Shown here: piece after piece, positions 41,697 to 55,701 of the stretch
How positions within the stretch are numbered: position 1 is the stretch's first letter
How the letters are laid out: every line of letters starts with the position of its first letter
Assembly: GCA_034401795.1 (NCBI GenBank)
Contig: CM067373.1
Location: forward strand, 40,546,171 to 40,610,170
DNA from: Chaetoderma sp. LZ-2023a
Taxonomy: Eukaryota; Mollusca; Caudofoveata; Chaetodermatida; Chaetodermatidae
Direction: 5' to 3'
Length of the DNA stretch: 64,000 nucleotides
Made by a program: the position numbers and the translations under genes
The notes under the pieces: model-generated
What the model was told of the DNA's origin: nothing
Database searches by the model: none
The model's input: only the letters and a program-made list of their open reading frames with translations

Positions 41697-44600
41697 ATGA
41701 AATATTTTAATAACCTTTCATTGGCTTTTTGGAATATTGACGGCGCTTTTAAACTCATTGGCGGTCGGCGATTTTGCAAGCTGGAGGATGTAGATATCTC
41801 TACATCTCTGTCCAGAATGGACATAATTTGCCTTACAGAAACTCATTGCAGTAAGAACGATTCACTGTCACTTGCTGGATATTACTCTTTCCCACCTAAT
41901 ATCAGACCTAGATCACGCAATGTAAGGAAAAACTATGGTGGAATGACAATTTGTATCAAAGCTGGCCTTCGTGCAGGAAGTAAGCAGTTGCCGTTTACGT
42001 CTTCTGAAATAACGTGGCTGAAATTATGCAAAAACTTCTTCCACCTAACGGAGGATGTCTATATCGCAGTGGTGTACATCCGCCCTGCGTCGTCTGATAA
42101 TCCTCTGACAGGTGATGATATTTTTGATTGCTTAGAAAATGATTTGGCTAAATATTCTAAATTAGGCAAGTGTTTAGTCTGTGGTGACTTTAATGCAAGC
42201 ACAGCCACAGCAATTGATTACTGTGCCGATACAAATCTTCCCATTGCAAGCGAGCCTTTAAGCAACTTGTTAACTTTAAGCGATGTCCCATTATCTAGAA
42301 ATAATCTCGATCCTGCGCCTGTGGATAACCATGGGAGGAAACTCCTCCAGCTTTGTAAAACCGCCGGCATGCGAATTCTTAATGGTAGGACTATAGGCGA
42401 TTATCTCGGTCAGTGTACTTGTTATGGTCATAGGGGCATTCCCAGTGCAATTGATTACATGATGACATCGTCGTCGTTTATGAGAAACATAAAATATATA
42501 CACGTACACCCACCCAGTCTATATTCAATTCACTGCATGCTTTCATGCTGTATTTGAACTGGTCATTTCGAGCCAACGAGCGAAACCTCCCCCACTACAT
42601 TTATCCCTGCATTCAAGTGGTCACCTGGTGATGAGCTCAAGTTCGCAGCTGCTTTAGCGACCCCTGCCATTCAGTCCCACATCACACAAGCATCATCTAG
42701 TGATATAGCTATCAGCACCCTTACAGAGTTATACGTCTCTGCAGCTAAACTTATAGGCGTCAGGCGTAAAAAGTTGGGCAGGTCTAAAGCGAATTACAAT
42801 ACTAAGAGGGCCGGTAAATGGTTTGATCGTGACTGTTCTTTGCTGAAAAGGAAACATAAAGATTTAAACGCTAAGCTCCATAAAACCCCTTTCTGTCAGC
42901 TACTCATTCAAGAACTTAGATCGACACGATCTAAATACAAGAAACTAATTAATCGCAAGAAAATTCAATTTGAACAAGGCATTCTTTATCAGCTTGAGCA
43001 GCTGCATGATAAAAATCCACAGTCTTTCTGGAAACTTTTTAATAACTTGAAGGATCAGGAACATAGCGCAGATAACCCTGTCCAGATGTCAGAATGGGTT
43101 AAACATTTTGAGCAACTCACTAATAATAACTCAGCTCTGGATAAGGAGTTATCTAACAATATGGATAGCTACGTAGCACAAAACAAAAATAAAATTTTTA
43201 ATGAATTAAATAAAACTATTTGTGTCCAAGAAGTTAGGTTGGCAATCTCTAAACTGAAAAATGGCAAATCTTCCGGACCTGACTTTATTTTAAATGAGAT
43301 GCTTAAAGTGGGCCAGCATCAGCTGTCTCCAATCATTAGCAAAATTTTTAATCATATTCTTGTTATTGGCACATTCCCTAAACAATGGCGGTGTAACTTT
43401 TTAACACCACAGCATAAAAAAGGGGATACACTATCTGTTAGCAATTCCCGAGGTATTGCCATTAGCAGTAATTTCTGTAAATTGTTTTGTAGCATCCTTC
43501 ATTCTAGACTTTATGCTTTTGCTGCCGAGCACAAGCTATTGCCATGTTCTCAAATTGGATTTAAGCGTAATAGTCGTACGGGCGATCATATATTTACCCT
43601 GAAAACATTGATCGAAAAATATGCGAAACGATCCAAGATGTATTTGTATTGTTGTTTCGTCGATTTTAAATCAGCATTTGACACGTATCAAGGAATGCCC
43701 TGCTGTATAAACTACTTCTATCCGATATAGGTGGTAACTTTCTAACTATACTTCAAAGTATGTACTCGACAGTTTCCTACGCGGTGAAATTAAAAAGTTA
43801 TCATAGCAATCCTTTTTTGTCAAGTGTTGGTCTTAAACAAGGCTGGTACTCAGTCCATTATTATTTAATCTGTATATCCGTGACCTGCCAGGCATATTCA
43901 GCGAGCAACCTGACCCGTTGCCTTAGATAATACACCCATTAATTGTCTTCTTTATGCAGACGATCTGGTGCTACTCTCCAAATCGCAAACTGGCCTCCAA
44001 GCGTCACTTAATAATCTAAGTGATTACTGTGGAAAATGGGGTCTAGAGGTTAACCTTCTGAAAACCAAGATTAAAATTTTCAATAAGGGCGGGAAATTAT
44101 TGAGTAATCATTTATTTACTTATATGGGGAACGTTATTGAAATTGTACAGTCCTATTGTTACCTAGGTATTTTATTTGTCCCATCTGGTAACTTTAAGCC
44201 AGCATGCGAACGCCTTTGCGACCAAGCCACCGACGCTATTTTCAAATTGAAGCAAGCCAATGTTAGGTCTAACATTACTACGGCGCTTATTCTTTTTAAC
44301 AGACTAATCTCTCCGATTCTCATGTATGGGAGTGAGGTTTGGGCGCCTTACTTTCTAAAAGGACTGAGCAACCACGGCTTCAAAATTGTATGTGATAACC
44401 TACCCGCGGAGAGTGGCATGGTTAAATTTGGCAAATATCTGTTGGGAACACACAGAAAGGCAACCAATGATGCTATCCGTGGGGAACTGGGTCATCACAC
44501 AATTCTTATTTCTGCCTTAAAATTGTCCATTAAATACTGGTTCAGGCTGCGTGCACTAGACGACACTAACAATAGTTCGTAAAACATACCTTGAATCCAA

Positions 44601-45228
44601 TTCTAATCTTATATCTAAATCTAATTGGTCATACTTTATCAAGGAACTACTTGGTCATTTCGGCTTGGACCATTGTTGGAGCAGCGAAACAGTTATGTAC
44701 CCAAATTCTGTAGCAAAAAAGTTGACAAGTTCAATGCAGTCCAAATATATTGAGTGCTGGAGACGTAATCTTCAAATTCCGGACTCTAAGTTACGCTCCT
44801 ATGCATTATTCAAGTCTGAATTTAAACTCGAAAACTACTTGATTAGTTGCCGGAATTTCCTAGAACGTAAGCAATTTACTAAATTACGGGTCAGTGCACA
44901 CAGCCTTGAAATCGAAGTAGGCAGACATAATAAGGTACCACTTGAATGCAGACTATGCAAAATGTGTAACACTGCGCACATTGAGGATGAGAAGCATTTT
45001 CTCATCAACTGCTCGGCGTACAGCACGGAACGACGAATTCTCCTCAAAACAATTAACTCATACAGTAACATATCAACTATGAACGACGAGGAGAAATTCG
45101 TCTTTCTAATGTCATGTAACGCCGGAGATACTCAGGTATCAAAACCCGTAATTCCATTTGTACAGTCGTGCCTGATAAGAAGTCAGACGCAGCTTAATGG
45201 AATTGCTAATGATCATATGCCTCTGTGA
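41697..45228 (+). pseudogene. APE-type non-LTR retrotransposon (LINE) ORF, decayed
   Basis: Order of parts: an apurinic-type endonuclease (41697-42557; TETHC, GDFNAST, IDYMMTS), a shift at about 42560, a linker and reverse transcriptase (42774-43730; GKSSGPD, motif A CFVDFKSAFD), a broken stretch with GLKQG, then LYADDLVLLS at about 43955-43985 and the thumb region to 44582. One more shift leads to 44665-45228 with a C-terminal CysHis knuckle (CRLCKMCN...HFLINC). At least four frame breaks. A 3' UTR with AATAAA near 45402 follows. The clade is not assigned. Confidence 0.85.
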
Positions 45229-45429
45229 CCATAGCAATCATAACAACTTACTGATCTACTACCCAACCTAGCTGCGGCTAGGGTTTTTAACTGCTTATGT
45301 ATATATTGTGTGTTTGTACATTTATTTTATATATCTTTTACGTATATATTTTTTATATTGTCTGTGTGCGAATACCGCATTGTGTGGGTTTTTTATCGTA
45401 ATAAATTGATTGAGTCAACTGATAAATAT

Positions 45430-47948
45430 GCTGAGATCGGAAATCGTATTGTTTACATAGCACAGTTCTGTTCTGGCGCACAGTTTGCAATGACTGATGG
45501 CCATGTTTAAGCAAATATAGGTCAGGAATTGACAGCTGAACAACAGCAGAACATTTCTTACTGACTAACATGTTTCTGTTTTTCGGCAATATGTGACATT
45601 ATTTCTGAGCTGTACAGAAATTCGTTCACGACTAGTGTGCATTCGTACGCTGTGTCAGCGCCTGGGAGTTTGTGTTTGCTGAACTCTACCTGGCCCCCCG
45701 TACACTGCCACGTTGTGATACTATCAGTGTCTTTGTCGGAAAGGGTAAGATATTCGAGTTGATACAAGCAAGGTAACATTTACGTACAATAGTACACACA
45801 CTTGCGGGTTGATCTATGAAAGATGACAAACTGATTATTGACTGAATGGATAAAATTCCCACTCCTGGTGCAGTTAGTGTTCTTGACTATGGAAATGTGA
45901 AATTTCAAACTCAGCAGTGTCCGTGCCGTAACAACAGCCTTACTGGCAGCGGTGCATGCGGTTGTGAAGACTGAAGATAGCTGTTTAAATTGATGGGATC
46001 TACGTTACAGAGCCATTTTCCAACTGTTTTACTCAGATGAACCAAAAAATCTTCGAGCGTAATCTGCATTATTAAGTATGGCTTATGCCATAAATATTGT
46101 TGGCATGTGTAATTACGAATATTAAAATTACTTTTAAACAAAACAGGAGGCAAATTATTATCACAGTTCTACCAATTGTTGTTTACTCTAGCCATATACA
46201 TGTTTCGGCATTTCGTCAAATACGCGTAAGTGCAATTGACGGATATGTGTTATATGATAAGAGTTCTCGCTTATGCACGGGTTTCGCGCTTGGCGACAGC
46301 CTGATCCTGAATTAGCAGACTCTAAGCTTTAATGTGGTACCAATGAATCTATGTCTCATGGTGAGGAGGTGGTGGTGGTGGGGGCACGAAAATGTATTTC
46401 CAGGTTCTTGCCTCATGGACTAATATATGGGCTATAGTTTAAACCTACTGTAATGTACAAAGACACATGCACAAAATAATAGTAACATATTCTTTTGATG
46501 TAACATTTCATGCAACCACCAATGTCTAAGTGGCCTCATCTGCTATAGCTGTGCAGTACCCACACCCAAACCACCCTCTTAACAGGGTCGTGTAATTTCT
46601 CCTCGCAATATACAATATTTACATCCTGCGCCATTACAAGAATGATCCATGCTACGGTTTGCCACACTAACACCATAATTGTGACTATACGGCACTCTAT
46701 TGATCGTGACCACACACCGCCGGACTAGCGGATTGATATACAATAACACGCTGGCAATCATGGCGGTATTTGCAGTAACTTCCTCTCCATTTCGTGTCAT
46801 TCATAAATGCGCATCACTGGTTCTCAGGCGCGTCAACCCGCGTGTGCACACGCGTATAATCAATTGTAACAACGCATCGATCCTTATTCGTACGAACTGC
46901 CATAGAATGTCAGCACCGTATAGCTATTGCAATCAAAGACTGAGCCTTTGTCATCGATTTGTTCCAGGGCGAGAGGATAGGGGTGGTGATGGTGTTTAGA
47001 GCGGAGTGTGAGATAGCAGCCAGTTCAGGAGGGTGGGTGAATGGGGTGGAGACTGTCCTATACATAGCCTCCCTTCCCAGTGCATATTGCTTGCTGGTAG
47101 AGATGGATACTCTGTCTAGGTGGTGAACAAAATGTGAGATAGCAGCGTCTAGGGGGTGGGATGGAGGGTTGGGGTGGGGGGAGGGCTGATGATAGTGGTG
47201 GTTGGAGTGTGGTGGGTGGGGGTGAAAGAGAGCGGAATGTGATGTAGCAGCGAGTTGATCGGTTTAGTGAACTAAACATTGAACCAACACGAATACGCTC
47301 TGTAATACAGCAACATGAGCCTCTGCAATATTAAATATGCATGACAATACATAATAAGGTACCAGATATCAAGGCTACAGAAGGAGAAGAATATTCCTGC
47401 AGCTGTTGCAGGTACACCCAGCCTGGCTGAATCCTTTTAACCCCGAAGTAGCGTAGTTCTAATTACAAGACAATAAGGCTGGTAAGCTGCTGAAAGTTTT
47501 GAATCTCATTTGACTGGAAACTGTCGCTGGTAATGTTATAAATGAGTTCTCCTATCTGATCTCGCATATTGAAAAATCCATTCACCAACCCAGCACTCAC
47601 CCCAACCCCACACGCCACGCCCAACCCCACCACCACCACCACCACCCCATCCACCAAACTGTACCCATCCAGCCTCGTCCGTATGGAAGCATCAAGAATT
47701 AGCCACTGAAGCGACATAGCTCTTAATAAACCCATTTACCGTGGTAGCTTAGGAAAGGAGTGCTTGCTTTACGAAGGTGGTCTCTTAATGCAGGTGGCTT
47801 TCTATATGACGTGCCTTTTGAAGCCAAAAGGTGGTTCTTTAAGACAAGTGGCCATTCTAGCAGGTTTGGATTTATGTCGTCATGAATAATAGACATAACA
47901 TGTACGCAGAAACTGAAGCCATTGACCTCTGTATTTCTGTCCCGGGTA

Positions 47949-47950
<2 letters not shown>
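45430..47950. other. Unassigned DNA with G- and C-rich tracts
   Basis: No gene recognised; frames here are short and lack family features. 46980-47260 has three diverged G-rich units around GTGAGATAGCAGC. 47595-47660 is a C-rich CCA/CCCCA tract. Confidence 0.35.

Positions 47951-48017
<67 letters not shown>
47951..48017 (+). repeat. (AAT)n microsatellite
   Basis: About 22 AAT units, followed at 48061-48100 by a C-rich tract (CCCCCACCCCCACC). Confidence 0.95.
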
Positions 48018-50381
48018 CATCTTTATTTATAGAAGGTAACATAGTCAGTTACAATAATTTGTCCCCCCCCACCCCCACCCCCACTCCACCCCCACCCCAT
48101 AGGGCCTTCTGTTGCTGGATATCTATTATACATAATATATACATGTATATACAATATTAACGTACATATTTACAAACACGTTAAACTGTGTTGTTATTAT
48201 GATTATTTACAATTTTCTATCTTTGGTGGCACCTAGTTTTAATTCATCCTGCTAACTGGTATTCATTTGGAGGATTGTGTCACTGAAAATTATTGCCGTC
48301 AACGATTCAGTAATAGCTTTCAGCAGTAAGTCTTAAAAAATGTATACCAATCCTACAAATCCTTAAATATTCTGTATCCTAAAAAAACAAAAACAAAATT
48401 TGTGTTCCTCAGGGTTAATCGGTTGATTAGGTTTGTGTTTGAAATCCATCTGTGAAGGTGCTGTTCTTATTTCTTTATTAAGTTTATTCTAAAGATGGGA
48501 ACCTGAATATGAAAAACTATTTCGGTATATCTCTTTATTACATCTCGGAATGTGGAGCAGGTTTGTGGTTGTGGATCTGAGTGACTGTGTATGTACATCT
48601 TTTGTAAGGTAAGCACTTATGATACCAGATGTATGCGACAAAAGCAGGTGATTTATGACGTAACTATTGATCGTATTGCTTTGCAAACGTCAGGTGACAG
48701 AGTAAAATATTGAGATATTGTCGCTTGGCCTGTGTCTCACAGGTAAGGATAGACGGGATTGAAACCCCCCCCCCCATCACCCCCACCCCCATTGTTTATA
48801 ATGTCTATAAATAACGATAGATTTTAGTTATCTTAGTTTAGATTTAATTTAATTAACCCTTTAATAACTCACGCTGTGATCAACAACGGCTTCTGTAATG
48901 GTAGCGATAAATGCCTATTTGCAGACCAAGAGAAGATTCTTCTTTTTTTAATTTAGCACTGGAATGACTGGCTCGATAACCGAGCCAATCATTTCAGTAC
49001 TAAATTTTCCACAATAATCTTCTTTTGGTATGCAAATGGACATTTTCTATGAGATAATTGAAATTGTATTGAATAAATTTGCGGGTAAAATGGTTGCAAT
49101 GTCATTGCAGATGCGCTGCTAAGCGCGGTTGATGTTACTGGAAGGGCGTGGCAGATAGTTCAGTTGGAATGTCGCAAACTTAGCAGTAGCAGATTAGCTG
49201 ACGCGAACCTACGAAAGAGTTTACTAAGAAACGGTGGCAATGTATGGCAGGCTAAAACTGGTATATGACAAGGCATCGTCCTATCGCACGGTCTTGCCCT
49301 CCCACTAACGCAATCTAAACATAGAGCCGTAGCTTCGTAGCTGGGGGGAGGGGGGGGGGGGGGGTGTTACCACAGCGGCTGTAATGCACACGACTATCAA
49401 TATGCTTTATATTTAACGATTCTTAAACGCAGCAGAATGAATTAATTACACTTGATGCAATGCATATAATCAAGACATTCCACAATATTAGGGCAGGAGT
49501 CCAACTGAACAGTATTCGTACCTGGAATCCATATAATTATTTCCATTTTTTGCTTAATCTTTTGGTTGGATGGTAAAGCTGCAACATCAGCCAATCAAAT
49601 TCATTTCAAAATTAAAACATTTCGAAACACTGTAGTATTTGATCTGCATTTTGCAAGGGTTAATTACAATCGTATTCTACATTAGGGTTAACCCTTCCAT
49701 CCTTACACAACAAATTATTTTTGCTTTAAGGAATATTTTGTTGAATATATTGAAACTAATTTGACTGGGCGTTACAACAGCTCCCAGTCAAATTATTGTC
49801 AAAATATTCAACAGTTTAGATCTATATTTGTCATGCAAATGAGACATCAGAAATTCAGGACCAAAATGGTTAGCACAATCTTTATAATCATTTTCAGATG
49901 TGAGTTTTCACCTGCGAATGGAACTCAACAAACAGCCTCCGAATTGTGTCCCTGTATGATCAAGACATTTTACTGTTTTAAGGGACGAAGACGAAATTTA
50001 GTTAAATGGCATTTTAGTTGTGTCTCGTAAGTCAGTTTGTTAGTCTGTCTGTCAAATTTTTGATATTTCGGACAAAGCTGCCTATGTTGCAACTATAGCG
50101 TAGCACACTTGTTTATATTGTTAACTGGAATCCTGGTCTGTGATAAAGTTGCACAAGCTCCTGGCCAGCAGGGCTAGTAACAAGTACATTCTGCCACCCT
50201 GACGATTATCAGCTAGCCATTAGTTCGCAGATTGAATGAGTGCTTTTTAACAATTACATTAGAGAGATTTTACCATTCAATTTCCTTTTGAACGATAATT
50301 TGTGTAATTAATTGAAATTGCGCTACTGCATAATGTTAATACGTAAGACAACGCCAACTCTCAGAGAAAGCAAGACTGTAT
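48018..50381. other. Unassigned DNA with hairpin elements and a poly-G run
   Basis: 48911-49046 is a well-formed family B hairpin (CTGGCTCGATAACCGAGCCAAT centre). 49343-49364 is a G run. 49740-49811 is a family A hairpin. No coding region recognised. Confidence 0.4.
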
Positions 50382-51417
50382 GAACAAGAGGCCCAAGAAT
50401 GGCATGCGATGCTCACACGAACCATTAGCATTTGAACCATTTGCATGACATATGGTGGATAATTTGACTACAGTAGGATCCTTCCATTCAAATTTGTATA
50501 AAATCCATCAAGCGGTTAAGGAAGCGATGCATTTTGACAATTTCCGGCAGACTTTTAATAAAATCTAGGATTTTAACCCAAGCAATTTACCAAGCCGAAT
50601 TCTGAATAGAAATCCTGGAGCCCAGCATGCTAGAAGCATATCAAAAATCTTTTAAAATCCATAAAGCTGTTAATGAGATGTGTTTTGACAATTTCCTTTA
50701 CATTTTTCATAAAGTCTAAGATTTTAACCAAAAAGCAATATGGTGACTCTAAGCAAATTTGGTTGAAATCCATCAAGCGGCTAAGGAGATGTGTGTTTAC
50801 AATTTCTGGTAAATTTCTCATAAAATCTCAGATTTTGACCCCAAAAAATTATCAATCAAAATCCTGAATAGAAATCCTGAAGCCTCTCACAATATGGTGA
50901 TTCTCACCAAATGTGGTTGAAATCTGTGATATTAACCGAAAATTGTCGAAATGTATCTCCTCCCTAGCCGCTTGGCTAGAAGGGGATGCATTTTGACAAT
51001 TTCCGGTAAATCTTTCATAAAATCAAAGATTTTCACCCAAACAATTGACCAATCAAAACTCTGAATAAAAGTTCTAGAGCCAACAACCATAGGATCCTAA
51101 TATGGTTGTAGGCTCTAGAACCTTTATTCAGAGTTTTGATTGGTCACTTGATTGGGTGAAAAACTTTGATTTTATGAAAAATTAACCAGAAATTGTCAAA
51201 ATGCATTTCAGAAAAATAGCAAGGTTCTTGTCATTCCAGTGTTATTTCGCAAAGTCTTCCCATACTCAGTAAGTCATAGCCTGGCAAATTTGGTTAAAAT
51301 CCGCCGAACGATTTATGAGATAGGTTTTAAAGCAAAAGTTGATGGATGGACGATGGATAATAGATGGACGGTTGCCATGGCATAACCTCACTTGGCCAAT
51401 CTGTCCAGGTGGGCTAA
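50382..51417 (-). repeat. Satellite-bearing dispersed element, minus orientation
   Basis: Read on minus it starts TTAGCCCACCTGGACAG...AAGTGAGGTTATGCCATGGC and ends ...GGGCCTCTTGTT, with several ~155-bp units between. It contains a 221-bp perfect-looking palindrome at 50986-51206. Confidence 0.7.
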
Positions 51418-52143
51418 CAATTGCACACATTTTCCATGGCATATCAAGATGTGAGTTCCCCCAATTGCCAAACAAACAAAAATTTAAGGGTTGCCTCAGT
51501 GAGATGTCAAGATTGCACCAGTTTTCTGCATGCCAGACTATAACTTACTGAGTATGGACAGACCTTGAGAAATGATACTGGAATGACAAGAACTTAGCTA
51601 TTTTTAACTAAGAATAAGACATCACTATTACCGTGTTCGGAAATCTGCTTAAATCAGAAACAAGAGGCCTGTGACGCTCACCTGCACCATTAGCATTTGA
51701 AACATTTGCATTTAAATACACACGATTCTTTACTTTAAACAAGATGGCCACTGGAAAAATTGAGTAGTCAAAACCTGAATGAAAGTTATGGAGCCTATCA
51801 CCATAGAATACATCTAACCAAATGTGGCTGAAATATGTCAAACAGCTATGGAGGAGTAGCATTTTGACCATTTCCGGTCAATTTGTCAAAAATCTAAGAT
51901 TTTCACCCCAAAACATTTATGAATCAAAATCCCGAATGGAAATTCTGGAGCCCATCACCACAGGATCCATCAGCCAAATTTGGGTTGAAATCGCACAGAA
52001 TGGTAAGGAGAAGAAGTGTTTGGACAATTTCCGATACATTTTTCATAAAATCCAAGATTTTCACACAAAAAATTGATGAATCAAAATTCTGTATCGAAGT
52101 TCTGGAGCCTACCACAATAGTGTCCATCCAGCCAAATTTGGTT

Positions 52144-55100
52144 TAAACGTGATTTATTTGTTCAAATGGAAGCACGATAAGTCTTATGCCCGTGTCTCCC
52201 ATACACATACAGATTATTCAAAACCTTTTTACAACAAAATGGCGGCAAATCATAATAGTTTAATTAATTGTAGTCTATTGGTGTGCATAAGTATGTGAAT
52301 GTTGAGTGTGAGGTGGGGGAGAGTAGGAAGAAAGACCGAGACAGAAAGGGAGAGGGGGAAAGGGGGGGGGGAGAGGGTGAGAGATAGAGAGAGCGAGGAA
52401 TAAGATCAAATGGAAGAATAGCAGAGGTGAGCTCTAGGTGCTGCCTTCGCCCCGACCTGTACGTGTTGGGCTGCTGTCCATTTACCCCTTAAACTATAAG
52501 TTCGCAAACAGGAAGCTACTGAAAGCGGTTGGTGTTAATTATGTATTGACATACCGTATTACAGATCAGTTTGTTCATTTCCAAGTTGGTAGTGTAAGTC
52601 CCGTATAGAAGCTGGTTGACCGTAAGATTAGCAAGAGAAATATCGTTCAAGGCAAGCTGATTTTGGAAAACGACTCTTTGCTCGTTAAAAAGGGCACATT
52701 GTAAGAGGTAGTGGTTTGTAGAGTCATCATTGTGCCCACAAGAACAACTGGCAGATTCCGACAGAAAGTTGTCAAATAGATGTCGGTTTAAAGAACTACA
52801 ACCATTTCGGAGCCTGCATAGCATTATGTTGGCAAACCTCGGGCCTACGTAATACCACTCAGGGGGTGTCGTATGGATGACATAGCCTTGAGTTTGCTTT
52901 TAAATTCTAGAAGAGTGACAGAATCTCTCACCGGCACAGGAAGCATATTCCAGGCGCGGATCGTTGCTGGGAAAAAGGATCCATAGAAGAGCTCAGTACG
53001 GCAGCGGAATGGAGTGAAGAAATTTGGATGACGGATATTGTAAGGATTTCGTACTTGGGATAGTGTGGGAAGATGGTTGACCAGAACCTCACAGGTCATC
53101 CCGTTAATAATTTTAAATAGCATAGATAATCTATGAAATTCACGTCTGATTGACAAGGTTTCGATGCCTGTTTCTAAGTACAGGTCTTCAGTGCTCGCAC
53201 TACGTGTCATTCCACATACCGTTCTGAGAGCATCTTTTTGGATATCCTCTAGCCGAATTACAAGATATTGTGGAATATTATCCCACACAACATCTGCATA
53301 TTCTAACGATGGTCTAATAAATGTTTTGTACATGATCTCGAGACATTTACGGTCTAGAATATATTTTAGACCTTTAAGTAAGGAGAGTTTGTGTTGGGCG
53401 TTTGCTATGAGATTACTCACATGGTTAAGCCAATTCCCTTTGTTATTAAAGGTAATGCCGAGGTGCTTATGATCAGTTGATGGTAGAATTTCAGAATCTT
53501 TGAAGGTGATTGAAAAGGATGTTGGCTCGTTGCGCAGGGAAAAAATTAGAGATGTAGTTTTCGAGGCATTAAACTCGACGAGCCACATGTTTGCCCAATG
53601 CGTCATGGTCAGTAGATCGTAATCGAGTGTGGCAGTGTGTTCTTTTAGATCATCTGACATTACATATAGGCACGTGTCATCAGCAAAAAGTCTAATATTG
53701 TGAATTATATTACTCGGCATGTCATTAATAAAAACTAAGAATAACAAAGGACCAAGCACAGAGCCTTGTGGCACTCCAGCATGTAAACGAAGTAGGGTGG
53801 ACTCATTGCCGTTTATAACTACTCGCTGGTATCGGTTTCCAAGATAATTTTCGAACCATGTAAGTAGTTTTCCACAGATACCAAAATTCCTAAGCTTCTG
53901 TAGGAGGCCGCGATGCCATACTCGATCACAGGCTTTAGATATATCGAAGAATAGAAAGATTATTTCCTTTTAATCGTCAAGGGCTTGAGTAATATCCGTG
54001 TAGATATCAAGCAGTTGATTTACTGTAGAATGTGATGGAAGAAATCCAGACTGATATAGAGTGATATCATGTCTAATATAGTTATAGATATGTTTAAAAA
54101 CGGTTCTCTCCAAAACTTTACTAAGACAACTCAACAGTGATATTGGTCGATAATTTGAACATAAGCTCTTGTCTCCTTTCTTGAATATAGGAGTTACATT
54201 AGCGATTTTCCAAGAAGTGGGGGAACTGCGCACTAGAAAGTGAGTAATTAAAGAACCGCGCTAGTATTGGGACCAATACTTGTTGGCTCTCGAATAAGAG
54301 TTTCGGACTTAATTTATCCGGGCCAACAGCTTTAGACGTGTCCAGATTGGACAGTACGTCGGAGATGTAAGTGTTTGATATTGTAATTGAGTGGAGAGTA
54401 TTGTCCGTATACATAGATAGAGGCGGTAAGCTGGCATTAGCATCGTCAATATTGGCGATGCTAGAGAAGTACCGGTTAAGGAGGCTTGCCTTTTCTAAAG
54501 AGTCGTAAGAGAATGAGCCGTCATCGCCCTTCAGAGGCGGCATTTCGCTGAAATTAGAGTTAGTATCACATAGGAACGTCTTGCATATTTTCCACCACTC
54601 TTTAGAACCTGTGCGTCCATGCCTTATTTTTTCAGCTAATTTATTCCTGAAGCTTTCTTTCGCTGTTCGGACTAATGTATTGATGCGGTTTCTCTGTTTT
54701 TTAAAGTTGGCCACGTCTTGCTCTCGGTTAGTTTTTCTTGATTTCTTGAACAATTTTTCCCTGACTCTCATTTCGTGCTTTATTTTGCTGGACATCCAGA
54801 CTTTATCGTTTGGGTTTATAGTTATAGTTTTATTTGGGATACTAATACTAGCAGCGGCAATAATGTTTGTAGTGATTGTCTGACACCAAATGTCGACGCC
54901 ATTAGCATCGGAGATGTTGTTCCAGGGTGCGTTAGTTAAGTGATCCCTAAATAAATCCCAATCAGCTTTCGCATAGTCCCATATATGGCGAGTGTATGTT
55001 TCACGTTTAGGTATGGAGGATGATAAAACCAAATATACTGGAGTATGATCACTACAAAATGGCGCAAGTACTCCACTCTCTTTTACTATTCTGGCACAGC

Positions 55101-55701
55101 TGATAATAATTGGATCAAGTAATGTATTTGAAATGGGTCGGGTTGGTTCTTGTATTAACTGGTGGAAGCCAAACGTAGATATGATGTCACGTAGATGATG
55201 CTTAGATGGATTGAGAAGATCGTCGTTAATGTCGCCGAGTAGGACAAGATTTTTGTTTGGATTTAAGTCGCGAACATTCTCAATATTATCGGTGATAGTT
55301 TGCCATTTGTCAACACTTGTGCTAGGCGGCCGGTAAATTACACACAATAATAAACCAGGGCGGTCGTGAATCTCGACCCATATCATTTCAATGCCACGAC
55401 ATTCATATTCAATACGACGGGTAGTTGCCACGTTGTTAGAAATATAGACGCACACGCCTCCCCACGGCTGCTGGCGGTCCATCCGATAAGGCTCCTGGAA
55501 ACCAGGTAGTTTGATTAAGCTGTTGTTAATATTTTGGGTAAGGTGGCTTTCAGTAATGGCAATGATGTCAAAGTTGGACAGATTAGCTTCGATAAGATGT
55601 ATTTTATCTTTGAGGCCGCATACATTGAGGTGGACAACAGACATTTCTGAACAGTTAGTAGGGCCTGGATTAGTTTCTACATCGCCAGCCAAAGAAAGGA
55701 G
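52144..55701 (-). mobile_element. APE-type LINE (CR1/Jockey-like) with 10-bp target duplication
   Basis: Flanked by AAATTTGGTT at 52134-52143 and 55702-55711, inside a satellite unit. The 5' end (right side) is truncated just before the 2A-like motif; the 3' UTR on minus is pyrimidine-rich (about 52300-52400) and carries AATAAA near 52150, close to the 3' end. Confidence 0.8.
52516..55692 (-). pseudogene. LINE ORF: 2A-like motif, endonuclease, reverse transcriptase
   Basis: Reading on minus: the frame opens FLLSLAGDVETNPGP, the ribosome-skipping 2A pattern (DxExNPGP), with its last P at about 55660. Next come an endonuclease (VHLNVCGLKDK, ITESH, GDIND, SDHTPVYL) and a linker, to 54199. A frameshift leads to the reverse transcriptase start (PIFKKGDKSLCSNYRPISLL), a TAA near 53970, motif A FFDISKACD (Cys where Phe is usual), motif B PQGSVLGPLLF, motif C LFADDT, thumb, and after another shift a CysHis knuckle (CSCGHNDDSTNHYLLQC) ending 52516. 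Only about three lesions, so it is much younger than the LINE at 41697. Confidence 0.88.

Noticed and set aside
49343..49364. Poly-G run as a G-quadruplex regulator
   Set aside because: A single homopolymer in otherwise featureless DNA; no gene nearby to regulate.
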